Counted from the stretch's first letter, positions 33,095 through 43,964 are shown. The stretch is 64,000 nt of DNA from Hyaloscypha bicolor E (GCF_002865645.1 NW_020194549.1:186001-250000); one strand, 5' to 3'. Notes: generated by a model not told the origin, from the sequence alone. Program-made: numbers and translations.

Positions 33095-34425
33095 TCACTG
33101 CCTACTCTGGGTAACCACTGTCGTAGCCTTGATCCCTCCACTCCAATCGATTTCATCCCCCAAGGTTGGCACAGGATTCAACTCTGTTTGGCTCTCGCTA
33201 TCCGACTTCTCTCTCATCGCACTTCCTCTCCTCAGCGTAAACCTCTTCCTCATCTGGTTCCTCTCCGCATCACTACCCCCCGCAGTAATTAGTGTTGTAA
33301 CGCCAACACGACTCAATCCCAACAGTTGCGCGAATTCAACGCTATAGTCATTTGCATTGACACTGTTTGAATGGCCCCTGAATCGTTTCTGCGAATCATC
33401 TGATGCTCGGCCCTCGTTTTCATCGATCGATCCGTCGAATTTCTTGCTGGCGAAATGGAAGAAGTTCTTGAACATAGGTCGTAGGGTTGCTATGTTCATC
33501 GCCGTGATGGCGATGGCTGGCTCTACCATCGACCATTTTACGAGGTTGATGCCTTCCCAGGAGTAATCGTCGGTCTCGGTGAGGGCTTTGATGTAGACGA
33601 TTCGGACGATGGTTGCTGTACTAGCACTAGAAAATATTCATGTTAGATTGTTCCTGGTAGCGAGTTCACGAGCACATACAAGAACCCCAGAGACAGAACC
33701 AAGATGACAGAGAGCTTCGTTCGTGGAGTCATCTGCATCTTCCATACGAAGAAGATTGGCAGGATCCCGAATGACCAGTCGGTCAACGCCGACATAGCAC
33801 AGTGGGCATATGTCACGCTTGCTAGAATCGGTGATCTCAGGCATTTACCTTGCCCACTCTCATATTTTGTCCAGAGGTAGCTAATTGGGGCACACTGGAA
33901 GAGAAGGAAACCAAAGTACATCGTGCTAAAAACCAGGACGACGGAAAGGGTGGTGTAGATGACGATCTTTTGATATCGTTTGATGGAAAGTCGGAGGAAG
34001 TAGGCGGAGATCGAGAGTTTAGTTACTGTTGTGGAGACGACGTAGAGAAGTTCGCAAATGAAGATGATCTACAGACATCAACAACTGTTTCCGAGTGGAA
34101 GAGATGCAGACCAACTTTGAACCCGATGGCTTTGAAGCCATCATCGATGTTTACCATATGTGCCCCCAGTCCATAGAACTCGGCAAGAAGACATAGGGAG
34201 CAAAACACGGTGAAGACGATCTGTTGAGAATGCTCAGCGCGAGGTTACCCGAGACTGCCGTGCCATAATTACCATTGCAGCAATTGTAAGCCAATCCTCT
34301 CGCCCAACAAACTTAAGGATCGATACCCGGACATAGAAACGAAGAACAGTCGATATCCAGGTCAGGGACAAGGAGCACACAGCCACGCCGGTGACTTGCG
34401 CACCGCGAGTAACCCCACCATACAT
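33095..34425 (-). CDS. Fungal rhodopsin-domain integral membrane protein (PTH11-like GPCR family)
   Basis: Model complement(join(33095..33626,33680..34068,34116..34220,34273..34425)), 392 residues. The three introns are 53, 47 and 52 nt with normal ends, and all joins keep frame. The sequence shows successive membrane segments: TWISTVLRFYVRVSILKFVG with REDWLTIAAM, VFTVFCSLCLLAEFYGLGAH, FICELLYVVSTTVTKLSI, VIYTTLSVVLVFSTMYFGFL, the CAPISYLW segment, DWSFGILPIFFVWKMQM and LSVILVLSLGF, ending with VKWSMVEPAIAITAMNIATL and a long polar tail. This is the fungal rhodopsin-like domain found in PTH11-type receptors and many 'integral membrane proteins'. Ligand unknown; plasma membrane is likely. Cys in CAPISYLW and GKCLRSP may form the usual loop disulfide. 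Confidence 0.88.
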
Positions 34426-36149
34426 CTCGGCTGCGGCAGCCTCACAACTGCCGGACGAAGATTGCCTCGGGAGATCGACAAGAGGGAATAAAATCCCGTA
34501 CCCAAAATCGCGTGAGGAATTTCAACTTTTCAAGACATGGAGCAAAGGATTCACGCGGGGGGACAGCGGCTTTGACCTACTTAAGGAGCCAACGAGCCGC
34601 CATGCAAGCACACGATGCCAAGGGGGTGACAGGAGGAAGAGACGTTGGCTAGGTCTGTCGTACTCGCCATTAAACGTCCGGCCTCGCGACGGCGTAAGGA
34701 GAAAGGTCCCGACCTTATCATACTTCTGAAAGAAGAAAGAGCGACCGAGTGGGACACCAATCACGGGCGCCATTACCATTGACAGTCGGCGACCACGGAA
34801 GGCTCTACCCCAAACCGTGGATTTGAATTCCTTTTGGGTAGGTATAATAGACGATCCGCTCTCGAGGGTTGGCCTTTGACGTTGTGTAACCCGGGCCATC
34901 GGATTGTCCTCAGCTCACCACAATTGCCCGAACTTTTTCCTGGTCGCAGCTCCCGCTAATGCCCAAGGAACGTTTGTGATTGGTGGCATTCAAAGACGGG
35001 GCAAGGATCGACAACGCTATTGAAATGCGGGAGCTAATGTAAGGACGGACACAGGTCGATGAGTGGTCGAGGCAGAAGGACGAGATAGGCGAGAACCCAT
35101 CTGCAAACGCCATTTTAGTGAAATCCCTCCAGGATCCTATTAGATTGATCTCCATGAATGAGACGTCCGTGCAGCAAACGAATCAGCGGGGTGGGGTGTT
35201 GGGGGCGTTGAGATTTGTTGGTGCGAGAAGGAAAAAGCAGACAAAATGATGTCAGCAGCGCAACTTACCAAAGATCACAGATTATTCAGCAGGCCTCCGA
35301 ATATCTACTACTGAACTAAGAGACATAAAAATAGCGAGTACCAGGTGCGGTCGCACAGAAAACTGGTGTGGAGATTGGGAGGCTGTGAAGTTGAGTGTCT
35401 TTTCGTATCGGCTTGATCGCAGCTATGCCCTGCAAGCCCTGCCAAGAAAGGCATCGGCCAATGCTGCGCACGTGGCTTGCGTGGCTTGAGAACATGCCAA
35501 TGTCCCGTGATGGATAACGTCAAATTTATCTATCAGATCTGACAGAACCGTTGCCTCTGGATATGGGGAATTTGTTCGGTGCCTTTGTGGGAGCGGCACA
35601 AGATCCGCACGGGGCGGAAGTTGCCCTTCTTTGTTTTTCCAACATTGGTCGCTTTGCGATGTGGCGCTTTTTTACTTTGTTTCGTACAGTATCTTGGGAC
35701 CGCAAGGGGGAGTGGGGGGAGGGGTGGGATGGCTGGTTCGCCCAGAGAACACGCAATCACATGCCGCCCAACCATCCCGCTTCCTAACAAAGTGGAGCTT
35801 CCGCGTCTGGTCTAGAGCCCGAACAAAGTTTTTCACTGTTGCTGCTTCAAGCATTGTTATTTTGAGAGGTGATTTTCTCTCCCCTTCGCGTTATACGGAG
35901 ATATCACGTGGCACACGTGACTTATTTCTTTATCTTTCTTCAATATTGGAGCTTCAGCCGACTTGTACAGACGGCGAAGCTTGGGTACAAGTATTTAAAA
36001 GCAGCAATGTTATTTTCTTCTTTGGTAGTTATCTTGGTTTTTGTTAACCCTCTGCCACCCAACTGATCCCTTCCCAGCCACCACGGCGTCGGCGGTCGTT
36101 ACTCTCGGTTGGGGTCATAGCTGGGCCACCGCAAGTTGTTGAACTGTCC
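34426..36149. other. Intergenic region
   Basis: Upstream of the rhodopsin-like gene. Frames at 34522-34899 and 34910-35155 (minus) and 35526-36066 (both strands) overlap each other and show no domain. A G-rich tract lies at about 35705-35730, and overlapping CACGTG-type sites occur at about 35905-35920. No RNA gene was recognised. Confidence 0.35.
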
Positions 36150-36401
36150 TCAGTTATAGGGCGGATAGGGGTCGACTGTATTGTTCAGATAGTTATACTC
36201 ACAATCTGGCAATCCCTGCCCCTCCCTACACATCTTGGCTCCGCAACCACGATAGCGAAATGCACTGTCCGCAGCATTAGCGAAGTATGTTGGCTTTTGT
36301 TTGCCGATCGGTGTACGAAAATACTGTGTAATTATTCTTGTTATATACTCAATGTTGTTTCTTGGAAGGAGAGGGAGAGATGAATAGGTTTGAAATCTCA
36401 T
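36150..36401 (-). CDS. Short Cys-containing ORF beside A/T-rich block
   Basis: ORF of 83 residues from ATG at 36401, ending CEYNYLNNTVDPYPPYN. It has three cysteines close together (GCGAKMCREGQGLPDC). The N-terminus is not a signal peptide, so this could be the last exon of a small secreted protein whose 5' part was lost in the neighbouring A/T-rich block, or it may be non-coding. Confidence 0.3.
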   Translation of the reverse strand: MRFQTYSSLPLLPRNNIEYITRIITQYFRTPIGKQKPTYFANAADSAFRYRGCGAKMCREGQGLPDCEYNYLNNTVDPYPPYN

Positions 36402-36419
36402 ACAAATTATGAGTTTTGA

Positions 36420-37260
36420 AATTGGACATCTTTTTTCGGTAGAGTTGCATTAGTCCTTACTTGAAACTTGAAATATGTTTAATTATATTATAATAAAAAC
36501 AGTACACGCATTAGTTCCACTTAAAACATCACGTGTTTTAACTTCTTGCTTTTTTACTTTTAAAATAATAAAAGTAATATAAATAAATTTATATTTAAGA
36601 AATATTAGCTAAATAAAATATAATAATATATTAAAAAGGAAATTTATTTATTTTAGTAAAAAATATAAAAAAGTACTAGTATGAAATATAAAAGGAAATA
36701 AATATAATATTATAATTAAAAGAAAAAGAATTAATAAAAAAAGACCATATAATATTTTTTCTTTAATTAATAATTATAAATTCGAAGTTATTTTAATATT
36801 ATAAAAGCTTAAAAAAAATAAGAAAACAACTTTAGAAATAAACTAGAAAATTAAATTAATCTTTTTTTAAGTATTTTAGCTTATAAAATAATAATTAATT
36901 TATTAATAAAAACTAAAATAAAATTAATAAACTAATTAAAGAATTTAATTGACTTTATAAATAATAATATATATTATATTAATATTATTTTTTATAAAAG
37001 AGAATTAAAAGACGCGATTTATAAATTATATTTATAAGTTTATTATTAATATAATATAAGAGTATAAATAAAGAGTTCTTAAATTAAAACCGAGAAATAT
37101 AGGCAAGTATTAGATATTATAAATTTAATCTCTTATTTAAATTATATAAATTATATAAAAAAATATTTTCTAACTAGATAAAGAGCTTATATATATCTAG
37201 CTAAGCGCTAGAGAAAATATAGAGAGAAAATATAGCTTTAGAAGAGGGTATTAATTATTC
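36420..37260. repeat. A/T-rich block (RIP-like)
   Basis: About 840 bases of very high A/T with no ORF and no recognisable element. It is the left boundary of the island carrying the cysteine-rich gene at 37535. Confidence 0.75.
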
Positions 37261-37534
37261 TCTTATTAGAGTCACTTCTTGGATTTAGTTATACTTGCAA
37301 GCGTCACTTTACAGTTTACCTTACCTTAACTACTTGTGCATCAACCTGCGACTGTGTGCCTCACACGAGGCGTAACTGAATCGGCTCTGTCATAGCCCTC
37401 CCGCAGGCCCTCTTAATCAGCTGCTCTTACTAATGTATTTGGAACTAACTGATCTTGGTGCACCGATAAATTTATAGTCCCCAAGCCCTATCACGGTAGA
37501 CACACTAAATGTACAAAAAATCCGCTCACTATTT

Positions 37535-37759
37535 CTAATACCACTCGTAGCGTTTCCTCTTTAATCCAGGGCACCCACAAAAGGCTTCAGTACAGCAGAC
37601 ACCTTCCTGGCAGCAGCCGCAACAGTTGCTAGTGTCACCACATGATGAACACGACCTTGCCTCGAATAGCTTGAGGGCAGTTTCGGACCTTCCGGGCATG
37701 ATACCGGCAACGACAGCCGTAGCAAGGAACAAAGTCTGGATGAATGTCGTGACGCGCAT
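37535..37759 (-). CDS. Small secreted cysteine-rich protein (effector candidate)
   Basis: 74 residues from ATG at 37759; an in-frame ATG at 37819 exists but would bury the signal peptide. The N-terminus MRVTTFIQTLFLATAVVAG is a good signal peptide. The mature peptide of about 55 residues contains ten cysteines in a dense pattern (C-x2-C-x5-CC-x-CC-x4-CC-x4-C-x-C), so up to five disulfides. The C-terminus is basic (LKRKRYEWY). No family was recognised; the CC-x-CC pairs are unusual. It lies between two A/T-rich blocks (36.4-37.3 and 38.4-39.7 kb). A secreted effector or antimicrobial-type peptide is plausible but unproven. Confidence 0.65.
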   Translation of the reverse strand: MRVTTFIQTLFLATAVVAGIMPGRSETALKLFEARSCSSCGDTSNCCGCCQEGVCCTEAFCGCPGLKRKRYEWY

Positions 37760-38308
37760 CTTGGCTTTACACTCGAGCGATATCCTATACATATGGTTAG
37801 TACTATCGCCATGATACAAATATCAAGATCTTGATATTACTTAGACTGATGAGGTTGAAATTGGTGATTTGTGTCCTGTGGAGTTGTAGTGTAACTACGT
37901 TGTATTAATGAAAATGCAGCAGTAATGGTTCAGACTGCCACCCAAGCTGCGCGAGCTGCACTTATTTATACATCGTCTTATATAGAGGTTTGACAAGTTC
38001 GCCCGCCTTAGTCGGTCCAATTAAGGTAACGTAGTACGTTATATTTGGGATTAAGGGTGCGAAACGACGTGCAAAGTTTAATAACTGTTAGAAGTTCCAG
38101 ATAAGTGCACGAGCGTCGCACCAGCAAGCCGAGCTCAATGGAACCAGAGAAATGTCATGAATGTCTATTAATGAATAAAGTTTTGATGTGAATGCTTAGA
38201 AGTTTCAGGGGGTTTCCTGTTAATTAAAGCAATTGATCCGAGCCAAGCGGGTATGAGCTACCTAGTACAAAGTATATATTCGAAACTTGACTCATATTAT
38301 CCCTTCGT
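37760..38308. other. Upstream region of the cysteine-rich gene
   Basis: Balanced composition between A/T-rich blocks. It should contain the promoter of the minus-strand gene. No other feature was seen. Confidence 0.4.
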
Positions 38309-38447
38309 TTGCTAAGACATGTCTAGCGCTAGCAAGGGGGCCTTGCTTAGATTATACTAGTATATCTTTTATTATAATTTTATTAGTTATTCATTGCCTT
38401 TTGCCCTAAGCAAGGCCCTTTTACTACTACTAGACATGTCTTAGCAA
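38309..38447. mobile_element. 139-bp foldback element (MITE-like)
   Basis: Perfect inverted ends TTGCTAAGACATGTCTAG and CTAGACATGTCTTAGCAA, with an inner inverted pair (CCTTGCTTAG and CTAAGCAAGG). The centre is A/T-rich. No clear target-site duplication was found, so the superfamily is open. Confidence 0.7.
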
Positions 38448-39694
38448 TAAAGAAGTAGTAGTAAATAGCCAGACAAGGATTTGCTTAAACTTAAAGCTAG
38501 ATATAATATATAATACAAATATAGTTTAGATATATATTACTTCCTTCCCTTGGCCCTTCTTTTATTCTTTCTTATATATACCTCTTTTCTTTGGTTTAAT
38601 TACTATTACGAGGCCTAATTCTAAGCTTAAAAAATAAAATAAAATAATTCTTATTTCGAGAATACTAATTTAAAGTAAGAAATATATATAAACATATAAA
38701 TAATAAGTAAATATATAAGCCAGCTTAGCCTAATATAGCCTAAAATATTATATATATATAAAGTATATAATAGCTATAGAATATATAAGTATAATAATTA
38801 TATTTTAATTTTAGCTTCTTTTTATTACTTATAAGTTCTTGCTTTATAACTTTCTTTTTATATAAAATCATATAAGCTTAATAATATCAAAATTGATTTT
38901 TTTAAAGATTATAAATCTCTTATTAATAATAAGAGTTATAAATTAATTCTTTAAATATATCTTTATAAAAAGACTTTTTTATTAATAATCTTTATTTATT
39001 ATTTATTATTTATTATTTATTATTTATTATTTATTATTTATTATTTATTATTTATTATTTATTATTTATTATTTATTATTTATTATTTATTATTTATTAT
39101 TTATTATTTATTATTTATTATTTATTATTTATTATTTATTATTTATTATTTATTATTTAAATTAAAAAAGTAAAGAAGAGAAAAAGTTTTAATTCGCTAT
39201 TTAATAAATTAGAGAAGTTAAATAAACTATTAAAAGTAATTATTTAATTAAAAAAAAAAATTAAAAAAAAAAAGTAAATAAAGTAAATATAAGAAATTAG
39301 TAAAACTTGTTTCATTTAGCTATTAATTACAAATACAAAAATTTGCCTAAAGTATTAAGGCCAATACTTTATTAAAGCTTATAAGATAATATAACTTTTT
39401 AATTAAAATATAAAAGATTTTTGGAAGCCTTTAAAGGGCTTATACCTTTATTAAAAGAAAATTACAGGACTTATAGGGCTTAGTAAGACACTATAGCAGC
39501 TATTAATGGCCTTATAATTATATATATATCTATAAACCCGTTATTTAATATCGCGTTCTCCGTTTTTGGCTCATTTCCTTATTTTGTAATAATAACTAAT
39601 AATAGCAGATTGTAGTATATAACTTGTTAAAATAGAAGCGCTTATTACTAGACTTGCACACTATTAATTTTCGGAACCTTTTGCCCAGTATACT
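38448..39694. repeat. A/T-rich block (RIP-like)
   Basis: About 1.2 kb of high-A/T, non-coding sequence containing the heptanucleotide array at 38992-39158 and a short less biased part at about 39420-39600. Confidence 0.7.
38992..39158. repeat. Heptanucleotide tandem array (TTATTTA)n, about 24 copies
   Basis: About 168 bases made of the 7-base unit TTATTTA with almost no variation, embedded in the A/T-rich block. The lack of mutations contrasts with the eroded surroundings and suggests recent expansion. Confidence 0.9.
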
Positions 39695-40611
39695 TAGTAT
39701 ATTAAATGATTTAGTTTGATTTGATTATAGCCTCTGAATTAAATCAAATTATATTAAAATCTACTTAATTAAATCATAATTAACTATAATTAACTATAGT
39801 TAATTATAGTTAATTATTTAGTTATGTAAGTATATACGTGCGCTCGGAGGTCCGAAAGCGAGATAAGGCTAAAATAAGGCTTAGGCTAGTCCGTATCCGG
39901 TATTGCTTAAGGCGCTCCTTACTAAATCGGGTATCGCACTGCTTAGTAAGCAAAGCGGTGCGAGCCCAAGGTGCTAAAACCTTCTCGATTTTCTAGTAAT
40001 TCTTCGCTACCTTATAAATCTTATTATTATAAATAAATTAGCTAAAAATAGGATCTCTCATAAATAAACGCTCTAAAATTAGAGGGTTATATCTAATTAG
40101 AGACTTATTAAATAATCTTCTAGATTCTAGAGGATTTATATATAAATAAGTAATTTTCCTCAGGTTACTTCCTTCTTCCCTTATTTTATATATAAATATC
40201 TTAATAATTATAGCTCTAATTAAGAAGCTTTCGACTATAAACTTACTTACTTTTACTTGATATATTCGAAAATGTCTTAATAATCTTTAATTAATTTTAA
40301 TATTCCTTAAAATAGGGAGAAATAAAAAAGATAAAGAAGAGGTTTCTAAGAAAGATATCCAGTTTTTTATATCCGATTTAGACTAGCTTTATACTCTTAA
40401 ATATATTCTATAAGTTTTGTTTATATCTTATTAATATAGCTGTTAGTTATTTAATAATCTTTTAAGTTACTTGAGAAATTCAAGTTTTCTTAATATTATG
40501 TAATAATTATAATTAATTATAATTAATTATAATCATAATCAAATCATAATCAACTATAATTAACTATAGTTAATTATAATTAATTAGCCTTGATTTTTTT
40601 TGGATACACTG
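39695..40611. mobile_element. RIP-eroded hAT-like element, 917 bp
   Basis: The left end TAGTATATTAAATGATT and right end TTGGATACACTG are homologous to the two ends of the 147-bp MITE at 32175-32321. The differences are C/T and G/A changes. The flanks AGTATACT (39687-39694) and AGTACACT (40612-40619) match at 7 of 8 with one C/T difference, an 8-bp target-site duplication. The ends are A/T-rich and TTAATTATAATTA-repetitive. A less biased core at about 39840-40000 holds a hairpin-forming segment with no ORF. Non-autonomous, mutated by transitions. Confidence 0.7.
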
Positions 40612-40646
40612 AGTACACTCAGTAGCGTTCAGGCCAGCATGGTTTT

Positions 40647-40861
40647 TGTAACGGCAGAAACCAAGCAATGGAACGATACTCAAAGATCTATAATTCCAAT
40701 ATCCTACAGAATCTAAAGCTAAGGAGAGAAGGAGTGAGGTGTGGCAGTGGATAAGTAGGTATGGCCAAGACTACTGAAACGCCGAGCTTTGGAAGCGAGC
40801 TTGGTTTGAACCATAGCTTGGAACTTTAGCTGAAACCAACCATGTGACACCAGCCGTCACA
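40647..40861 (-). mobile_element. Solo-LTR-like element (family A), copy 2
   Basis: 215 bp, ends TGTAACGGC and GCCGTCACA, flanked by GTTTT on both sides (40642-40646 and 40862-40866). It is closely related to copy 1, with G-to-A type differences (TGTGAC to TGTAAC) and loss of one 20-bp repeat unit. Confidence 0.85.
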
Positions 40862-41138
40862 GTTTTGGTGGGTGGATTAATCGCCTAGAGTTCAAATCAG
40901 CTAGGGAAACACTTCAAAAGCTTTTGGTAACAAATACGGCGCCATGTTGAACAAGAATAAGAATCATGATTATTTTTTGTTACATATAAGCTATAAATAG
41001 ATACACAGTGAGTATCGGTTGAAATGCGGCTATACGTTGGAGTTCAGACTCTGGCTTTTTTATGAGGAGCGTGGTCTGAGGGAAGCGAGATCTGGGCCCC
41101 AAAGACGGTAACCTGCTGAATTCGGAAGCTAAGAATAG

Positions 41139-41814
41139 TGTGACGGCTGGTGTCACATGGTTGATACGGACGTGGTTTCAGCCAAAGGGGTTGGTTTTAG
41201 CTATGGTTCAAACCAAGCTCGCTTCCAAAGCTCGGCGTTTCAGTGGTCTTGGCCATACCTACGAAGATTGCGGCATAAAGTGACGGGATTACAGGGCATT
41301 TACGCTCGCGTAGGGGTCTTAGCGGACTCCAGGGTGTGGCTTAAGGTACTGCGCCCGCTATAAGCCTTGTAACTCTAGGCCTAAACCCCTAAAACAAGGG
41401 CTGTGAGACATTTCCAAGGTGGTGGAAGATCTTCAAGGGTTATGGTGTTGCTGGCGGAGCAACTGTAGCGCTCGGGCGCTGTGAGAGAGCTATTTTAGGA
41501 CTATTTAGCGACATTGCCCTTGTAAGTACAGGGGATACCTTCTAAAGGTGTGGTACCCCTTGTTTATAGTTTATAGCGTGCTTACAGGAGGGTAGCCTGG
41601 AAATATAGGGGACTTTAGTGGGTGAGTATAGTAGAAAGTGGCCTGAAAGTGGACTTGCGATACAAATGCCCTGTAATCCCGTCACTTTATGCCGCAATCT
41701 TCGTACTTATCCACTGCCACACCTCACTCCTTCTCTCCTTAGCTTTAGATTCTGTAGGACATTGGAATCATAGATCTTTGAGCATCGTTCCATTGCTTTG
41801 TTCCTGCCGTCACA
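41139..41814 (+). mobile_element. Solo-LTR-like element (family A), copy 3, interrupted
   Basis: Ends TGTGACGGCTGG and CCTGCCGTCACA with the 5-bp duplication AATAG (41134-41138 and 41815-41819). The element is split after CCATACCTA by the 442-bp MITE at 41262-41703. Removing the insert and one TA restores the uninterrupted sequence seen in copies 1 and 2. Total 676 bp. Confidence 0.9.
41262..41703 (+). mobile_element. TA-flanked MITE (family B), nested, 442 bp
   Basis: Inverted ends begin CGAAGATTGCGGCATAAAG and continue for about 40 bases to the mirror at 41665-41703. The target is TA: the element is flanked by TA (41260-41261) and TA (41704-41705), and the uninterrupted copies have a single TA there. 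TA duplication is typical of Tc1/mariner (Pogo/Fot1)-type elements. No transposase ORF. A related element lies at 43531-43964. Confidence 0.9.
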
Positions 41815-42009
41815 AATAGCGTACAATCCAAGCCCGTTACGCTGTTCCTGAAATTGGTTTAGCGGCCCGAATTCGTATTATGCGTGGTTGGAAAACTTTT
41901 TGATAGCCCTAGCTTGCAAAGCTGATTGGTAAGAAGACTCTGACTCCTCTTTTCTTTGTGTTCCATTTCCGTTCCCTTCCGTTCCCTTCTCATTCTCAAC
42001 ATTTCAGCC

Positions 42010-42927
42010 ATGTCAGAAGAAGAAGATCTCTCGTTTTCATACTTCGCGGATCTTCCAACCGAAATTCAACTTTTGATCTGGGAATTGTCTCTCCCAGATG
42101 CTTCCGTCATCCACCTCACCAACCCTCCGGGGAAGTTTGCAGAGCTATACGAACCATTGAGAAGCACACGAGAGTTGTCGCGGCTCCTCTACGTATGCCG
42201 AGACTCTCGTAAAGTTTTCAAACGCCACTACGTTCCGCTCGGCGAAATCTCGAAATTTGAACATAAGCATCCCATTTATTTTGACCCTGAAGTAGATACC
42301 CTGTATCTTGAAGTCACTTGGCACTTCTTGTATCGCCCTATCTCCAACAAATGGCTATCTGCGGCTGCCATATCCGCCGTTGACGACTGGACTGTTAAAA
42401 AGTCCAATGACAAAAGGTGCACCAACTCGGCAGTTGAAGGTTCTCCTGTTTATAACGCTGATAAAAACCACTTCCCTTTCTTAGCCGACAAGAAGGTTCT
42501 TAATTCAATCCGACATCTGGCTATGGACTACAGAGCTTGGAGTGGCTGGTGTTTTTTCCACCACATCGAGAACATAATCAACTTCTTCCCCAACTTTCCA
42601 AATTTGGAGAAGTTCACTTTTGTATTTGGAGAGCCTGGCGTTTGCGATGGAGATGAGGAAACTAACTATCCTCTAGAACTGGGAGAAATACAAGCAGGCA
42701 CGGCGGCTTGGCCTTACATCCAACAAATTAAATTGAGAGAGTCTAAGGCTCAGGAACAGGCCAAAAAGAAACAACCGGGATTGAAGCTCCCACCATTCGA
42801 AGTAAAGATTCCGGGGAAATTGAAGCGCACTTTAAGGGAAGAGTACGATGCGGAATGGGATGCCCAGAGTGACTGGTCAGGGGAATGGGCACATTGTCTA
42901 TACTACGAAGACTGGATTTACCGTTAA
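42010..42927 (+). CDS. 2EXR-domain protein
   Basis: 305 residues from ATG at 42010 (the frame extends upstream without ATG). The N-terminal motif FADLPTEIQLLIWELSLPDA fits the 2EXR domain (F-x-x-LP-x-E-I-x-x-x-IW). It is followed by RLLYVCRDSRKVFKRHY and IYFDPEVDTLYLE, the usual order in this family. The C-terminus is Lys-rich (LRESKAQEQAKKKQPGL). 2EXR proteins are numerous in filamentous ascomycetes and of unknown biochemical role. It is one of six related loci between 42 and 60 kb. Confidence 0.88.
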   Translation: MSEEEDLSFSYFADLPTEIQLLIWELSLPDASVIHLTNPPGKFAELYEPLRSTRELSRLLYVCRDSRKVFKRHYVPLGEISKFEHKHPIYFDPEVDTLYLEVTWHFLYRPISNKWLSAAAISAVDDWTVKKSNDKRCTNSAVEGSPVYNADKNHFPFLADKKVLNSIRHLAMDYRAWSGWCFFHHIENIINFFPNFPNLEKFTFVFGEPGVCDGDEETNYPLELGEIQAGTAAWPYIQQIKLRESKAQEQAKKKQPGLKLPPFEVKIPGKLKRTLREEYDAEWDAQSDWSGEWAHCLYYEDWIYR

Positions 42928-43530
42928 CTGGCGGCGCCATTTTAAATTTAGGATACTGCATTCTTTTATCCGGATATTAATCTTCGTCACTCTTGATCTT
43001 AATAAAACAACCGCTTTTTCATTAATAACTCCCCCTCTTGTATTAGGGAAAATGTAAAACGACCCCCCGGGGGGTATTAATTGGGGGCCGAACTAATCTA
43101 AAATAGAAAGAAATACTAAGAAAGCCAGTTTTTCTTTAAGTTTAATTTTTTTATATTATAGAAAGCCAGATTATAAGCTAATAAAATATAAAGTTTTTAA
43201 TATATAATAATTAGTAGATTTAAGAAAAATTTAACGAAGGTAAGGAAAGTCGAAATTTCTAAGGTATTATAAGTGCCAGAAACTAATTTATCTCGTATAT
43301 AATTATTGCCTTTTCTATTTTATGCCCCAAATTAGAGCTCTTATATATAAACTTCCTTATATTTATATTAGGAATTCTGATTTGAAAGAAGAACTTAAGT
43401 ATAAGAAACTAATTAAGAATTATTAAAACTCTAAAATCAATTAATTTGTCTAATTAATACCCGGGAGGGTATCGTTTTACATTTCCCCCTATATTGCCAT
43501 TCATTAACCACGCAACTTATTGCAACCCTA
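42928..43530. other. A/T-rich intergenic segment
   Basis: No gene. A/T-rich, with CCCCCCGGGGGG-like symmetry at about 43060-43075 (CCCCCCGGGGGGTATTAA) and a related TTAATACCCGGGAGGG segment at about 43455-43470. Together these could be the inverted ends of an eroded element. Confidence 0.35.
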
Positions 43531-43964
43531 CGGAGATCGCGGCACGAAGCAACGGGATTATAGGGCCTTCGTACTAAAACTCCACTATAGCACTTGTTTC
43601 TATCGAACTCAGCCGTTAAATGCCCTCGTACTGTATTTCTAGGCTACTGCCCTGAAAACAAGCCATAAGCCTCTAATAAGGGGGCAACACCTGTCACGGG
43701 CTTATCCCCTGTATTTACAATGGCTTGTTCGCTAATTAACCCTATAAGAGTTGTATTTTTAACGTCCAAGCGCTATAGTAGCTCTACCAGCAGTGCTAAT
43801 ACCCTTGAGATCTTTATAACCCTGCAAACATCTCACAGCGTGTTTCTAGGGCACATAGCCTGGAGATATAGGGCCTTATAGCGTGCGCAACGACTGAATC
43901 GGGCTCTATAGTGGGCTAAGTGCCGAAAGGCCTATACTCCCATCACTTTATGCCGCGATCTCCG
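43531..43964 (-). mobile_element. TA-flanked MITE (family B), second copy, 434 bp
   Basis: Inverted ends CGGAGATCGCGGCA and TGCCGCGATCTCCG, flanked by TA (43529-43530) and TA (43965-43966). The interior is homologous to 41262-41703 in the opposite orientation, for example the shared block around ATCCCCTGTA-TTACAA. The two copies are well diverged. Confidence 0.85.

Noticed and set aside
34522..35155. Minus-strand frames upstream of the rhodopsin-like gene
   Set aside because: No motifs, GTG or weak starts, and no splice pattern linking them to the membrane protein.
35526..36066. Several overlapping frames of 60-138 residues on both strands
   Set aside because: They arise from a G/C-skewed tract, overlap one another, and none has a family motif.
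38992..39158. CRISPR-like regular array
   Set aside because: It is a simple 7-base tandem repeat without spacers in a fungal genome.
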